Origin: Gammaproteobacteria bacterium
GTDB lineage: Bacteria; Pseudomonadota; Gammaproteobacteria; Arenicellales; Arenicellaceae
NCBI GenBank assembly: GCA_030426005.1
Contig: JAUHZM010000188.1
Span: 1-6,265 of the forward strand
Reading direction: 5' to 3'
DNA: 6,265 bases
This document shows positions 1 to 6,265 of the stretch, one piece after another. A program made the position numbers and the translations under genes. The stretch's first letter is position 1. Each line of letters opens with the position of its first letter. Under the pieces are notes generated by a model, which was not told where the DNA came from, made no database searches, and saw only the letters and a program-made list of their open reading frames with translations.

Positions 1-677
1 ATCATCGCTTGCCCCATTTCTGACATGACGGTTTTTACGTCAGCAAAATCCACATTGATCAGGCCTGGGCTGGTAATGAGCTCTGAGATACCTTGAACCG
101 CGTTGCGCAATACATCATTGGCCATGGCAAACGCGTCCTGCAATGATGCTTCTTTACCCATGACTTCCAGTAACTTTTCATTGGGAATCGTGATCAATGA
201 GTCAACCGAGTCTTTTAATAGTTTCAACCCTTGATCTGCCAGCTTGGCTCGACGTTGCCCTTCAAAACCGAACGGGCGCGTCACTACCGCTACCGTCAAG
301 GCACCGATATCGCGCGCAATTTCAGCGATCACAGGTGCTGCACCGGTACCGGTTCCGCCACCCATCCCAGCGGTAATAAATACCATGTCAGCGCCAGCAA
401 GTGCTTCGGCGATGCGTTCACGGTCTTCAATGGCTGCCTGTCGGCCGACATCGGGGTCCGCGCCGGCGCCAAGACCTTTAGTCAGATTACCACCAAGTTG
501 CAAAATGGTGCCGCAAGGTGAGCTTTGCAGTGCCTGCACATCGGTGTTGGCATTAATAAATTCAACCCCTTCGATGTTAGACTTCTGCATATAGTTGACG
601 GCGTTACCGCCACCTCCACCAACACCGACGACTTTGATGATCGCCTGTTGGTCTACGGTATCTAATAATTCAAACAT
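1..677 (-). CDS. ftsZ: Cell division protein FtsZ, N-terminal part (3' end outside window)
   Basis: FtsZ is the tubulin-like GTPase that polymerises under the membrane at mid-cell and recruits the division machinery. Reading from the ATG at 675-677, 225 codons plus two bases are present. The product opens MFELLDTVDQQAIIKVVGVG, and the glycine-rich GVGGGGGNAV loop lies at residues 18-27. The tubulin signature GGGTGTG is at 106-112, ITIPN at 162-166, and the T7 catalytic loop NVDFADV at 208-214 with the expected N208, D210 and D213. The whole GTP-binding domain is therefore present and looks active. The rest of the C-terminal domain and the C-terminal peptide that binds FtsA and ZipA lie beyond base 1. 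The start is supported by a GGGAG site 6 bases upstream and by alignment with the E. coli N-terminus (MFEP...). It is the last gene here, 88 bases after ftsA. The truncation is only the window edge; I see no frameshift. Confidence 0.98.
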   Translation of the reverse strand, partial: MFELLDTVDQQAIIKVVGVGGGGGNAVNYMQKSNIEGVEFINANTDVQALQSSPCGTILQLGGNLTKGLGAGADPDVGRQAAIEDRERIAEALAGADMVFITAGMGGGTGTGAAPVIAEIARDIGALTVAVVTRPFGFEGQRRAKLADQGLKLLKDSVDSLITIPNEKLLEVMGKEASLQDAFAMANDVLRNAVQGISELITSPGLINVDFADVKTVMSEMGQAM

Positions 678-765
678 TTCGTTCTCCCGTTTTTAAAAAA
701 ATAAAGTGTTGCACCTTCACGTGTTTTGGTTGTTACGCTAAGCACAGTCACTTCGCATGGCTAGG
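678..765 (-). other. ftsA-ftsZ intergenic leader
   Basis: This 88-base gap is the longest non-coding stretch in the window. It contains the ftsZ ribosome binding site, a pure A/T run at 690-705 and a CACGTG palindrome at 718-723. I looked for sigma-70 boxes on the minus strand and found no pair with reasonable matches and 16-18 base spacing. I also saw no stable GC-rich hairpin followed by a T-run that would act as a terminator. FtsZ is generally needed in large excess over FtsA, so a separate control point here is plausible, but the sequence does not show one clearly. Confidence 0.5.
684..688 (-). promoter_or_regulatory. Ribosome binding site of ftsZ
   Basis: GGGAG on the minus strand, 6 bases before the ftsZ ATG. 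It follows directly on a 16-base run made only of A and T (690-705), which should leave the site unstructured and accessible in the mRNA. That accessibility is inference. Confidence 0.75.
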
Positions 766-2001
766 TTAAAAATTACCTTGAAACCAGTGCTTAATTCTTT
801 CGAACAAAGCCCGGAATCGAGATTCTGATTGAGCCTTTTCTCGAGGCTCTGACTGGTTTCGGTGGCCAAATAGCACCAGGCCGACACCCGTCGAATAAAT
901 TGGGTTCTTCACTACTTCACTGAGACCGCCTAAGTACTTGGGCATACCAAGGCGAACGGGTAAGTGAAAAATCTCTTCCGCTAACTCGATCATGCCTTCC
1001 ATTTTCGAGCTGCCGCCGGTGAGTACCACGCCGGACCGTATCAAGTGCTCAAACCCATTTCGTCGAAGATCTGTTTTGATCAATTCGAATAGCTCTTCGA
1101 CACGGGGCTCAACCACCTCTGCCAGGGTTTGCTTAGACAGTTTTCGTGGCGGTCGGTCACCAACCGTTTGCACTTCGATGCTCTCATCAGACGGCGCCAA
1201 CTGACGCAAGGCACAGGCATAGCGCTTTTTAAGGTCTTCAGCTGAGGCCGTCGGAGTTCGCAAAGCGATCGCAATATCATTAGTAATTTGATCGCCAGCA
1301 ACCGGGATTACCGCTGTGTGGCGCACTGCACCTTCAGCGTAGACCGCAATGTCAGTCGTACCACCGCCAATATCGACCAGACACACACCCAACTCTTTTT
1401 CATCGTTCGTCAATACGGATTCACACGATGCAAGTTGCTCCAAAATGATGTCATCGACCTCGAGGCCACATCGGCGAATACATTTCTCGATATTCTTCTC
1501 AGAACTGACCGATGCCGTCACCATATGCAGGTTCGCTTCGAGACGAATCCCATTCATACCAATTGGGTGACGAATCCCCTCCTGACCATCAATAATGAAT
1601 TCCTGTGGCAGCACATGCAGTATGGATTGGTCATTCGGAATCGCGACCGCTTTTGCCGACTCAATCACCCGATCAACATCGTTGCCATCCACCTCGCTAT
1701 CTCGAACCGCGACCACACCATGCGAGTTAAAACTGTTGATGTGTGCGCCTGCAATACCGGCATACACTGAGTAAATCTGGCAGCCCGCCATCAACTCAGC
1801 TTCCTCGACCGCACGCTGGATCGCTGTCACGGTTTCTTCAATATTGGCCACCACACCCTTGCGCATGCCCGTCGCTGGGTGATGACCATAACCAATGATT
1901 TCGATCTCGCCATCCGAGTTAACTTCCCCCACGATGGCGAGCACCTTGGAGGTTCCGATATCCAACCCGACAATTAATTTACTTTCGTTCTTTTTGCTCA
2001 T
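766..2001 (-). CDS. ftsA: Cell division protein FtsA (actin-like FtsZ membrane tether)
   Basis: FtsA is a peripheral membrane ATPase of the actin/Hsp70 fold that anchors FtsZ filaments to the inner membrane and signals to later division proteins. The 411-residue product is close to the 420 of E. coli. The nucleotide-binding motifs are all visible: phosphate 1 LDIGTSKV at residues 13-20, phosphate 2 VDIGGGTTDIAV at 209-220, and the adenosine motif VVLTGGSSKMEG at 325-336. The SHS2/1C domain that is special to FtsA falls at about 85-165 (from GAHINSFNSHGV to VTASVSSEKN). The C-terminus, about 395-411 (FRALFERIKHWFQGNF), is the expected amphipathic membrane-targeting helix with W406 and F407, after a polar linker at about 381-394. 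The start ATG lies 20 bases after the ftsQ stop, with a modest AAGG site. All key motifs are intact. Confidence 0.98.
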   Translation of the reverse strand: MSKKNESKLIVGLDIGTSKVLAIVGEVNSDGEIEIIGYGHHPATGMRKGVVANIEETVTAIQRAVEEAELMAGCQIYSVYAGIAGAHINSFNSHGVVAVRDSEVDGNDVDRVIESAKAVAIPNDQSILHVLPQEFIIDGQEGIRHPIGMNGIRLEANLHMVTASVSSEKNIEKCIRRCGLEVDDIILEQLASCESVLTNDEKELGVCLVDIGGGTTDIAVYAEGAVRHTAVIPVAGDQITNDIAIALRTPTASAEDLKKRYACALRQLAPSDESIEVQTVGDRPPRKLSKQTLAEVVEPRVEELFELIKTDLRRNGFEHLIRSGVVLTGGSSKMEGMIELAEEIFHLPVRLGMPKYLGGLSEVVKNPIYSTGVGLVLFGHRNQSEPREKAQSESRFRALFERIKHWFQGNF

Positions 2002-2011
2002 TACTGTTCTA

Positions 2012-2015
2012 CCTT
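2012..2015 (-). promoter_or_regulatory. Weak ribosome binding site of ftsA
   Basis: AAGG on the minus strand, 10 bases before the ftsA ATG and inside the 20-base ftsQ-ftsA gap. It is shorter and further from its start than the GGAGG-type sites of the other genes here, which would fit a lower FtsA translation rate. The rate statement is inference. Confidence 0.5.
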
Positions 2016-2021
2016 GGGCAT

Positions 2022-2837
2022 TCAGTGATTGGCAGCCAGAGCGTCAGCGCCCGTGGCAAGGTCCGGTTCTATGGGTTCAAATTTGACGGCCAAACCGTCC
2101 GGATAACGTGCATCTACATGTGTCAAACGTCGTGTGCTGTCACGAAATTTCTGATCAAACAAAAACTCAAAACGGGCCAACCGATTCGTGATGTCATCAC
2201 GGCCCAGTTGAATGTCAAAAAGCGCTTTCTGTGGGGCATACGCCACACCCAAAGACCAAGCCTGGCTACTGCTCAGACTCACCGACTTTAATTCCAGCTG
2301 CCGGGTCGCCAATTGCTGCTTCCAGCTGAATGCCGCTTGCAACATTCGACTGGCATCGGTATCGCGCCCGTTGAGGACAATCGCATTATTGAGTTCGATA
2401 TCGTCATCCAGGTCTATCACCTGCCCGACCGAGCTAACCCATTTATCTTTGCCCCAACGCATCACCGGCTTATGCTCCTCAACATACAGCTCGAGCGTAT
2501 TGGGCCACTCTCTACGCACATTCGCGCGGTATACCCAAGGCAAGGCTTCCACCACGGACTTAATCGCCAACAGATCCACTGAGAAAAAATTACCTAGGTC
2601 TTCCTCAGCCAACGCTTCACGCACCTGCTCGGTGGTAATGTGGTTAAAGGCGCCGCGAATTTTGAGTTGCTTAATCACAAACGTATCTGGCCGGTATAAT
2701 TGATCAGCGGCTAACAAGCCGACGGTGGCAAACGTCAGCACGGTCGCGGTCGCCAACAACAATCCACGTGCAAGCCTCTGCAATCGTTGCAGTTGCATTT
2801 CACGTTTCTGGTTGGCAAATGCGCGCTCGTTAGCCAT
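2022..2837 (-). CDS. ftsQ: Cell division protein FtsQ
   Basis: FtsQ is a bitopic inner-membrane protein that binds FtsB and FtsL in the periplasm and links early and late division proteins. With the ATG at 2835-2837 the product has 271 residues. A basic, glutamine-rich cytoplasmic tail occupies 1-24, a single transmembrane helix about 25-43 (rich in L, A, T and V), and the POTRA domain about 53-122, starting FVIKQLKIRGAFNHIT. Within it are the family's FFSVDL, LPWVYRANVRREWPNTL and VEEHKPVMRW segments (about 84-128). The beta domain follows to about 253, ending in the conserved VDARYPDGLAVKF. An in-frame TTG at 2853-2855 would add MSRRLI, but it has no good ribosome binding site; the ATG has a perfect GGAGG 6 bases upstream. 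The gene overlaps the 3' end of ddlB by 8 bases, suggesting coupled translation. Confidence 0.96.
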   Translation of the reverse strand: MANERAFANQKREMQLQRLQRLARGLLLATATVLTFATVGLLAADQLYRPDTFVIKQLKIRGAFNHITTEQVREALAEEDLGNFFSVDLLAIKSVVEALPWVYRANVRREWPNTLELYVEEHKPVMRWGKDKWVSSVGQVIDLDDDIELNNAIVLNGRDTDASRMLQAAFSWKQQLATRQLELKSVSLSSSQAWSLGVAYAPQKALFDIQLGRDDITNRLARFEFLFDQKFRDSTRRLTHVDARYPDGLAVKFEPIEPDLATGADALAANH

Positions 2838-3768
2838 GATCAGCCTCCGACTCAAGAGTCTGTGCCAAAATCTCGACCACCAATTGTGAAAAATCGATGC
2901 CCACGGCCGCTGCCGCCATTGGCACCAGACTGTGATCAGTCATACCAGGCACGGTATTCGCCTCGAGAATCAATGGCTGTTGCTCCGCGTCTAACATCAC
3001 ATCAACTCGACCCCAGCCATGACATGCCAGCGCTTTAAATGCCTTCACGGCCAGCACCTGAATAGTCTCAGTCAATGCTGGGCTTAGATTCGCTGGACAC
3101 TCATAGACCGTGTCGTCAGATAAATACTTTGCTTCGTAGTCGTAGAACTGATTTGCCGTTCGCATCTGAATAATTGGCAACGCTTCACCATTCAAAATCG
3201 ACACAGTTAGTTCTGCGCCCGGTATAAACGTTTCAGCGATCACATCGTCACCGCACTGAGCTGCCGCACGGTACGCCGCGAGCAAGCCTTCCTGACTCTC
3301 CACTTTGCCTATACCAACACTTGAACCCTCGCGTGCTGGTTTCAAGAATAGGGGCAGGCCGAGTGACTCAACCAATCCTTCCAGATCAGCTTCGGACGTG
3401 AGCACTCGAAACGCGGCCGTCGGCAATCCAAGAGATTGCCAAATTTGCTTACTGCGCACCTTATCCATGGCCAACGCACTGCCCAAAACCTGACTGCCCG
3501 TGTAGGGCAAACCAATTGCTTGTAACGCCCCTTGCACCACACCGTCTTCGCCCCATCGGCCATGCAGTGCAATGAATACGCGATCAAAGCCCTGAGACTT
3601 TAATTCAGCAATATTGTGCGGACCGGCATCAAGACCATGTGCATCCACACCGGCGCGCTGTAGCCCTGCTAAAATTGCCTGGCCACTTTTAAGTGAGACT
3701 TCTCGTTCTGCCGAGATACCACCCATCAGGACCGCGACTTTGCCGAAACGACTGACATCAACCGTCAT
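2830..3768 (-). CDS. ddlB: D-alanine--D-alanine ligase, DdlB type
   Basis: This cytoplasmic ATP-grasp ligase joins two D-alanines to make the dipeptide that MurF adds to the peptidoglycan precursor. The 312 residues compare with 306 in E. coli DdlB. Visible motifs are GGISAEREVSLKSG at 16-29 (E21 matches catalytic E15 of E. coli), IALHGRWGEDG at 66-76, MDKVRSKQ at 101-108, KPAREGSSVG at 143-152 (K143 for ATP, S149 matches S150), YEAKYLSDD at 211-219, GWGRVDVM at 251-258 (R254, D256), and LEANTVPGMTDHSLVP at 268-283 (E269 and N271 for magnesium). Y215 matches Tyr216 of E. coli, which marks a D-Ala-D-Ala ligase and not a D-lactate (vancomycin-resistance) ligase. W72 replaces the glycine of GRGGEDG in E. 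coli. The start shares an ATGA with the murC stop and has a GGAGGTGA site. Confidence 0.97.
   Translation of the reverse strand: MTVDVSRFGKVAVLMGGISAEREVSLKSGQAILAGLQRAGVDAHGLDAGPHNIAELKSQGFDRVFIALHGRWGEDGVVQGALQAIGLPYTGSQVLGSALAMDKVRSKQIWQSLGLPTAAFRVLTSEADLEGLVESLGLPLFLKPAREGSSVGIGKVESQEGLLAAYRAAAQCGDDVIAETFIPGAELTVSILNGEALPIIQMRTANQFYDYEAKYLSDDTVYECPANLSPALTETIQVLAVKAFKALACHGWGRVDVMLDAEQQPLILEANTVPGMTDHSLVPMAAAAVGIDFSQLVVEILAQTLESEADHG
2844..2848 (-). promoter_or_regulatory. Ribosome binding site that decides the ftsQ start
   Basis: GGAGG on the minus strand, 6 bases before the ATG at 2835-2837. It lies inside the last codons of ddlB and downstream of the alternative TTG start (2853-2855), so it can only serve the ATG. 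It is the main reason for choosing the shorter FtsQ. Confidence 0.8.
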
Positions 3769-5168
3769 GCGTCACCTCCAGATTGGAACGCCTCGAATAA
3801 CTGACGCGACGCTTTGCCGATCGTGCCCGCACCCATGGTAAGGACTACATCCCCATCCTGCACTATCGGCTCGAGTACCGATTGCAATTGCTCAAGCTCA
3901 CTAACAAAGATCGGATGACTGGTACCGCGAACCCGGATCGCCTGACACAAAGCCTGCCCAGTCGCGCCACTAATCGGGGTTTCCCCAGCTGGATACACCT
4001 CACAAATTAACAGATCAGCTTGATTAGCCAACACACTGACAAAGTCATCAAACAGATCAAATGTGCGCGAGTAGCGGTGCGGCTGAAACACCGCGACAAT
4101 TCGTCGATCTGGCCAACAGCCGCGCGCCGCGTTCAGCGTCGCATTCAGCTCAACTGGGTGATGCGCATAGTCATCCACGACCGTAACCTTGTTGCCATTC
4201 ACGTCAACGTCGCCAAAGATTTGAAAACGACGTCCCACGCCCTGAAACTCACGCAAGCCGGTTTGAATTGCTGCATCGTTGACACCCAAATGACAAGCAA
4301 TCGCAATTGCTGCCGTGGCATTCAACACGTTGTGCGTGCCCGGAATAGACAACTCGACATCCAGCTCAGGCGCCCCATTAGGACGGCGAACTTTAAATCG
4401 CATCCGCGTTGCATCTTGTGACAAGTCGTACGCTTGATAATCACTCGTATCGCTCAGTCCATAAGTCACTACTGGTTTGTGCACTTCTGGACGAATAGCG
4501 CGTACGTTTTCGTCGTCCTCACACAGCACGGCAAGCCCATAAAATGGTAGATTTTGCAAAAAGGTCACGAAGGTCTTCTTCAAGGTGTCAAGATTGCCCT
4601 GATACGTCACCATATGATCTTCGTCAATATTAGTGACGATGGCCATTTGCGGTTTCAGATTGAGGAAAGACGCATCGCTCTCGTCCGCTTCAGCAACCAG
4701 ATAATCACCCTGACCTAATTTGGCGTTCACACCAGCACTGTTGATCAAGCCACCGACCACAAAGGTAGGGTCTAAACCACCTGCAATCAAAATCGCCGAC
4801 ACGAGACTGGTGGTAGTGGTTTTACCATGCGTACCCGCCACCGCGATGCCGTGCTGAAATCGCATCAATTCGCCCAGCATCTCTGCGCGAGGGATCACTG
4901 GAATCCCAGCATCGATCGCGCCCTTCACTTCTGGGTTGGTCTTATCGATTGCAGACGAAACAACCACCACGTCGCTGCCTTTAATATTGTCAACGTGGTG
5001 CCCAATGACCACGCGTATCCCCGCATTACGTAGCCGCTGCGTCACTGGGCCATCGACGATATCGGACCCGCTCACCTGATAATTAGAGTTCACCAAGACC
5101 TCAGCAATGCCGGACATACCGCTACCACCGACGCCAACAAAGTGAATGTTCTTTACTCGGTTACGCAT
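3765..5168 (-). CDS. murC: UDP-N-acetylmuramate--L-alanine ligase MurC
   Basis: MurC is the cytoplasmic ligase that adds L-alanine to UDP-MurNAc using ATP, the first step of stem-peptide building. The 467-residue product shows all three Mur ligase domains. The UDP-binding N-domain opens with HFVGVGGSGMSGIAEVL at about 9-25. The ATPase domain has the P-loop AGTHGKTTTTS at 111-121, EADESDASF at 160-168, TNIDEDHM at 179-186 and GTHNVLNATAAIA at 277-289. The C-terminal domain has VDDYAHHPVE at 331-340 and FQPHRYSRT at 361-369. It lacks the N-terminal extension of about 14 residues present in E. coli (491 residues), but the start is well supported by a GGGAG site 7 bases upstream. Residue 187, after DHM, is valine where E. 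coli has aspartate. The gene overlaps the murG end by 8 bases and ddlB by 4. Confidence 0.98.
   Translation of the reverse strand: MRNRVKNIHFVGVGGSGMSGIAEVLVNSNYQVSGSDIVDGPVTQRLRNAGIRVVIGHHVDNIKGSDVVVVSSAIDKTNPEVKGAIDAGIPVIPRAEMLGELMRFQHGIAVAGTHGKTTTTSLVSAILIAGGLDPTFVVGGLINSAGVNAKLGQGDYLVAEADESDASFLNLKPQMAIVTNIDEDHMVTYQGNLDTLKKTFVTFLQNLPFYGLAVLCEDDENVRAIRPEVHKPVVTYGLSDTSDYQAYDLSQDATRMRFKVRRPNGAPELDVELSIPGTHNVLNATAAIAIACHLGVNDAAIQTGLREFQGVGRRFQIFGDVDVNGNKVTVVDDYAHHPVELNATLNAARGCWPDRRIVAVFQPHRYSRTFDLFDDFVSVLANQADLLICEVYPAGETPISGATGQALCQAIRVRGTSHPIFVSELEQLQSVLEPIVQDGDVVLTMGAGTIGKASRQLFEAFQSGGDA
3775..3779 (-). promoter_or_regulatory. Ribosome binding site of ddlB
   Basis: GGAGG (extended to GGAGGTGA, a near full match to the 16S rRNA tail) on the minus strand, 6 bases before the ddlB ATG. 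It lies within the last codons of murC, which encode the terminal SGGDA. Confidence 0.8.
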
Positions 5169-6234
5169 TTAAATACTCCCGGCACACCGCAACCACATCT
5201 TTTAACGCGTCGGGCTTGTGTAATGTTTGTGCTCGTTGCCCCATCGCACGCAAGTCACCGCGGCTAGACAGCATCTCACGTAAGGTGGTCACCATTTCAG
5301 CTTGATCAATTTGTTCGTTTAGCAGCATCCGCGCACTGCCTGCAGCGACCATGGCCTCGGCATTTTTGACCTGATGATCACCAGCCGAGAAAGGGTACGG
5401 AATCAGTAAGGCAGGCTTTCCGGCCGCACAACACTCAGCAACGGTCATCGCACCAGCTCGACAAATCAACACATCGGCCCAGCGATACGCTGCGGCCATA
5501 TCATCAATAAATTCACTCACTTTTGCTCGCAGGCTCTGAGCGGCGTAATTGGCTTTTACGTCGGCGGCATTACCCTTACCGGACTGATGCCAGATTTCCA
5601 TCTCCAGATCCTGCAACCCAGACAACACGGCTGGTAACTTAGTGTTGAACGAGTAAGCTCCCTGACTGCCACCGATGATTAACACGCGTATTTTTTTGTG
5701 CTCGAGCGCATCTGACTCGGCAGTCGGTCTAATCGATTCACGTACTGGGTTCCCGACCCAAAGCGCATTTGCAGGCAGATCCTGGACCTCTGGAAAGCCA
5801 GTCAAAACACGCGTAGCCACTTTAGCCAGATACTTATTCGTCAAACCGGCTACTGCATTTTGTTCATGCACAATCAATGGCCGCCCCAACAGACGCGCCA
5901 TTAAACCACCAGGCCCAGCCACAAAGCCCCCCATCCCCAAGACACAGTCTGGGTTAATGCGGCGAATCGCCTGCATGCTCTGCCAAAGTGCCCGAACCAA
6001 CTTAAATGGCGCCAGCATCAGCGTTAGTGCACCTTTACCACGCAGACCTTCAACTGACACCCAGTGCATCGGAATATCATTGGCTGGTACCACACGGGCC
6101 TCCAGGCCACGACGCGTACCAAGCCAGGAAACTTGCACGCCTTCTTGACGTAACTGGTTGGCAACCGCCAACGCAGGATAAACATGCCCACCGGTGCCAC
6201 CAGCGACGACCAATAAGTGCGGTGCACGACTCAT
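5161..6234 (-). CDS. murG: UDP-GlcNAc:lipid I N-acetylglucosaminyltransferase MurG
   Basis: MurG is a GT-B glycosyltransferase (family GT28) on the cytoplasmic face of the inner membrane. It transfers GlcNAc from UDP-GlcNAc to lipid I, giving lipid II, the substrate FtsW uses next. The 357 residues match the usual length (355 in E. coli). The first glycine-rich loop AGGTGGHVYPALAVA is at 11-25, the second GMGGFVAGPGG at 100-110, then IVHEQNAVAGLTNK at 121-134, GNPVRESI at 161-168, and the third loop GGSQGA at 188-193. The donor-sugar site has CRAGAMTVAE at 258-267 (E267) and GDHQVKNAEAM at 285-295 (Q288). The DHQxxNA form is the Pseudomonas-like variant and differs from the DRQQYWNA of E. coli. 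The start shares an ATGA with the ftsW stop and follows a GGGAGG site. Confidence 0.98.
   Translation of the reverse strand: MSRAPHLLVVAGGTGGHVYPALAVANQLRQEGVQVSWLGTRRGLEARVVPANDIPMHWVSVEGLRGKGALTLMLAPFKLVRALWQSMQAIRRINPDCVLGMGGFVAGPGGLMARLLGRPLIVHEQNAVAGLTNKYLAKVATRVLTGFPEVQDLPANALWVGNPVRESIRPTAESDALEHKKIRVLIIGGSQGAYSFNTKLPAVLSGLQDLEMEIWHQSGKGNAADVKANYAAQSLRAKVSEFIDDMAAAYRWADVLICRAGAMTVAECCAAGKPALLIPYPFSAGDHQVKNAEAMVAAGSARMLLNEQIDQAEMVTTLREMLSSRGDLRAMGQRAQTLHKPDALKDVVAVCREYLNA
5176..5180 (-). promoter_or_regulatory. Ribosome binding site of murC
   Basis: GGGAG on the minus strand, 7 bases before the murC ATG, lying within the last codons of murG. It supports the short MurC N-terminus, since no in-frame extension is needed. 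Confidence 0.75.
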
Positions 6235-6265
6235 CGAGCACCTCCCTTTTTGAGCTCACCCGAGC
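6231..6265 (-). CDS. ftsW: Lipid II polymerase FtsW, extreme C-terminus (5' part outside window)
   Basis: Only the last ten codons are visible. They read SGELKKGGAR followed by TGA at 6231-6233, with the stop overlapping the murG ATG (6232-6234) as ATGA. The assignment rests on context: ftsW precedes murG in gammaproteobacterial dcw clusters, and E. coli FtsW likewise ends in arginine with a CGATGA junction. FtsW is a multi-pass membrane protein that polymerises septal glycan strands; its C-terminal tail is cytoplasmic and poorly conserved, so these residues cannot be recognised on their own. Of the other two frames, one stops early (TGA at 6256-6258) and the other runs about 180 bases into murG, so neither fits as well. 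Confidence 0.6.
   Translation of the reverse strand, partial: SGELKKGGAR
6241..6246 (-). promoter_or_regulatory. Ribosome binding site of murG
   Basis: GGGAGG on the minus strand, 6 bases before the murG ATG, inside the proposed ftsW 3' end, where it overlaps codons for lysine and two glycines. Confidence 0.8.

Noticed and set aside
244..594. 116-residue open frame on the plus strand, antisense to ftsZ (and a second frame at 231-521)
   Set aside because: Both mirror the conserved FtsZ GTPase domain, and the low-complexity proline/alanine content comes from reading its glycine codons backwards. No protein family is recognisable.
1288..1770. 160-residue open frame on the plus strand, antisense to ftsA
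   Set aside because: It lies wholly inside ftsA, whose product is intact and conserved. The translation has no recognisable domain or hydrophobic pattern. Long antisense frames are common opposite real genes.
2689..2706. TATACC box on the minus strand inside ftsQ as a possible internal promoter -10
   Set aside because: No -35 box with acceptable match and spacing lies upstream. Internal ftsQAZ promoters are known in E. coli, but this sequence alone does not support one here.
2708..2721. Small inverted repeat CGGCT-AACA-AGCCG
   Set aside because: The 5-bp stem is short, has no T-run after it, and lies inside the sequence encoding the end of the FtsQ transmembrane helix, so it is no terminator and probably chance.
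4020..4421. 133-residue open frame on the plus strand, antisense to murC
   Set aside because: It lies inside the conserved MurC ATPase and C-terminal domains, with no motif and no sign of independent selection.
5675..6148. 157-residue open frame on the plus strand, antisense to murG
   Set aside because: It is fully covered by conserved murG, has an arginine/proline-rich shadow composition, and has no recognisable motif.
6197..6204. Chi-like octamer GCTGGTGG on the minus strand
   Set aside because: It encodes the Ala-Gly-Gly of the invariant first MurG loop, so coding constraint explains it. A single octamer is not evidence of a Chi function, and the Chi sequence of this organism is unknown.
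6077..6259. 60-residue minus-strand frame starting with GTG at 6257-6259
   Set aside because: It overlaps the murG start in another frame and encodes a shadow of the glycine-rich loop. FtsW more plausibly ends at the ATGA junction in the third frame.

Overview
This window holds one continuous, single-strand stretch of the dcw (division and cell wall) cluster. All genes are on the minus strand, so the biological order runs from high to low coordinates: ftsW (last codons only) - murG - murC - ddlB - ftsQ - ftsA - ftsZ (first 225 codons and 2 bases of the next). This order, with ddl placed between murC and ftsQ, is the arrangement known from Escherichia coli and Pseudomonas and points to a gammaproteobacterium. 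The proteins are clearly not enterobacterial: MurG has a Pseudomonas-like DHQxxNA acceptor-lobe motif instead of the enterobacterial DRQQYWNA, and MurC lacks the N-terminal extension seen in E. coli. I cannot name a genus from the sequence.

Layout from right to left: 6231-6265 is the ftsW 3' end, sharing an ATGA with murG (5161-6234). murG overlaps murC (3765-5168) by 8 bases. murC shares an ATGA with ddlB (2830-3768). ddlB overlaps ftsQ (2022-2837, using the ATG start) by 8 bases. A 20-base gap leads to ftsA (766-2001), and an 88-base gap leads to ftsZ (1-677, cut by the window edge). Nearly every start has a strong purine-rich ribosome binding site 6-7 bases upstream. There is no gene-free stretch longer than 88 bases.

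The genes form two linked functions. MurG (lipid II synthesis on the inner membrane), MurC (L-alanine addition to UDP-MurNAc) and DdlB (D-Ala-D-Ala) supply peptidoglycan precursor. FtsW, FtsQ, FtsA and FtsZ build the septal machine that consumes it: FtsZ polymerises, FtsA tethers it to the membrane, FtsQ links to the periplasmic FtsB/FtsL complex, and FtsW polymerises glycan strands. The overlapping starts suggest translational coupling; the wider spacing before ftsA, and more so before ftsZ, is where expression could be reset.

I looked for an undescribed system and did not find one. There are no mobile elements, CRISPR repeats, RNA genes, foreign insertions or broken genes. The long open frames on the plus strand are antisense shadows of conserved coding sequence. 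The points worth a second look are small: the ftsQ start choice, the AT-rich ftsZ leader, the coupling pattern, and one substitution near the MurC DHM motif.
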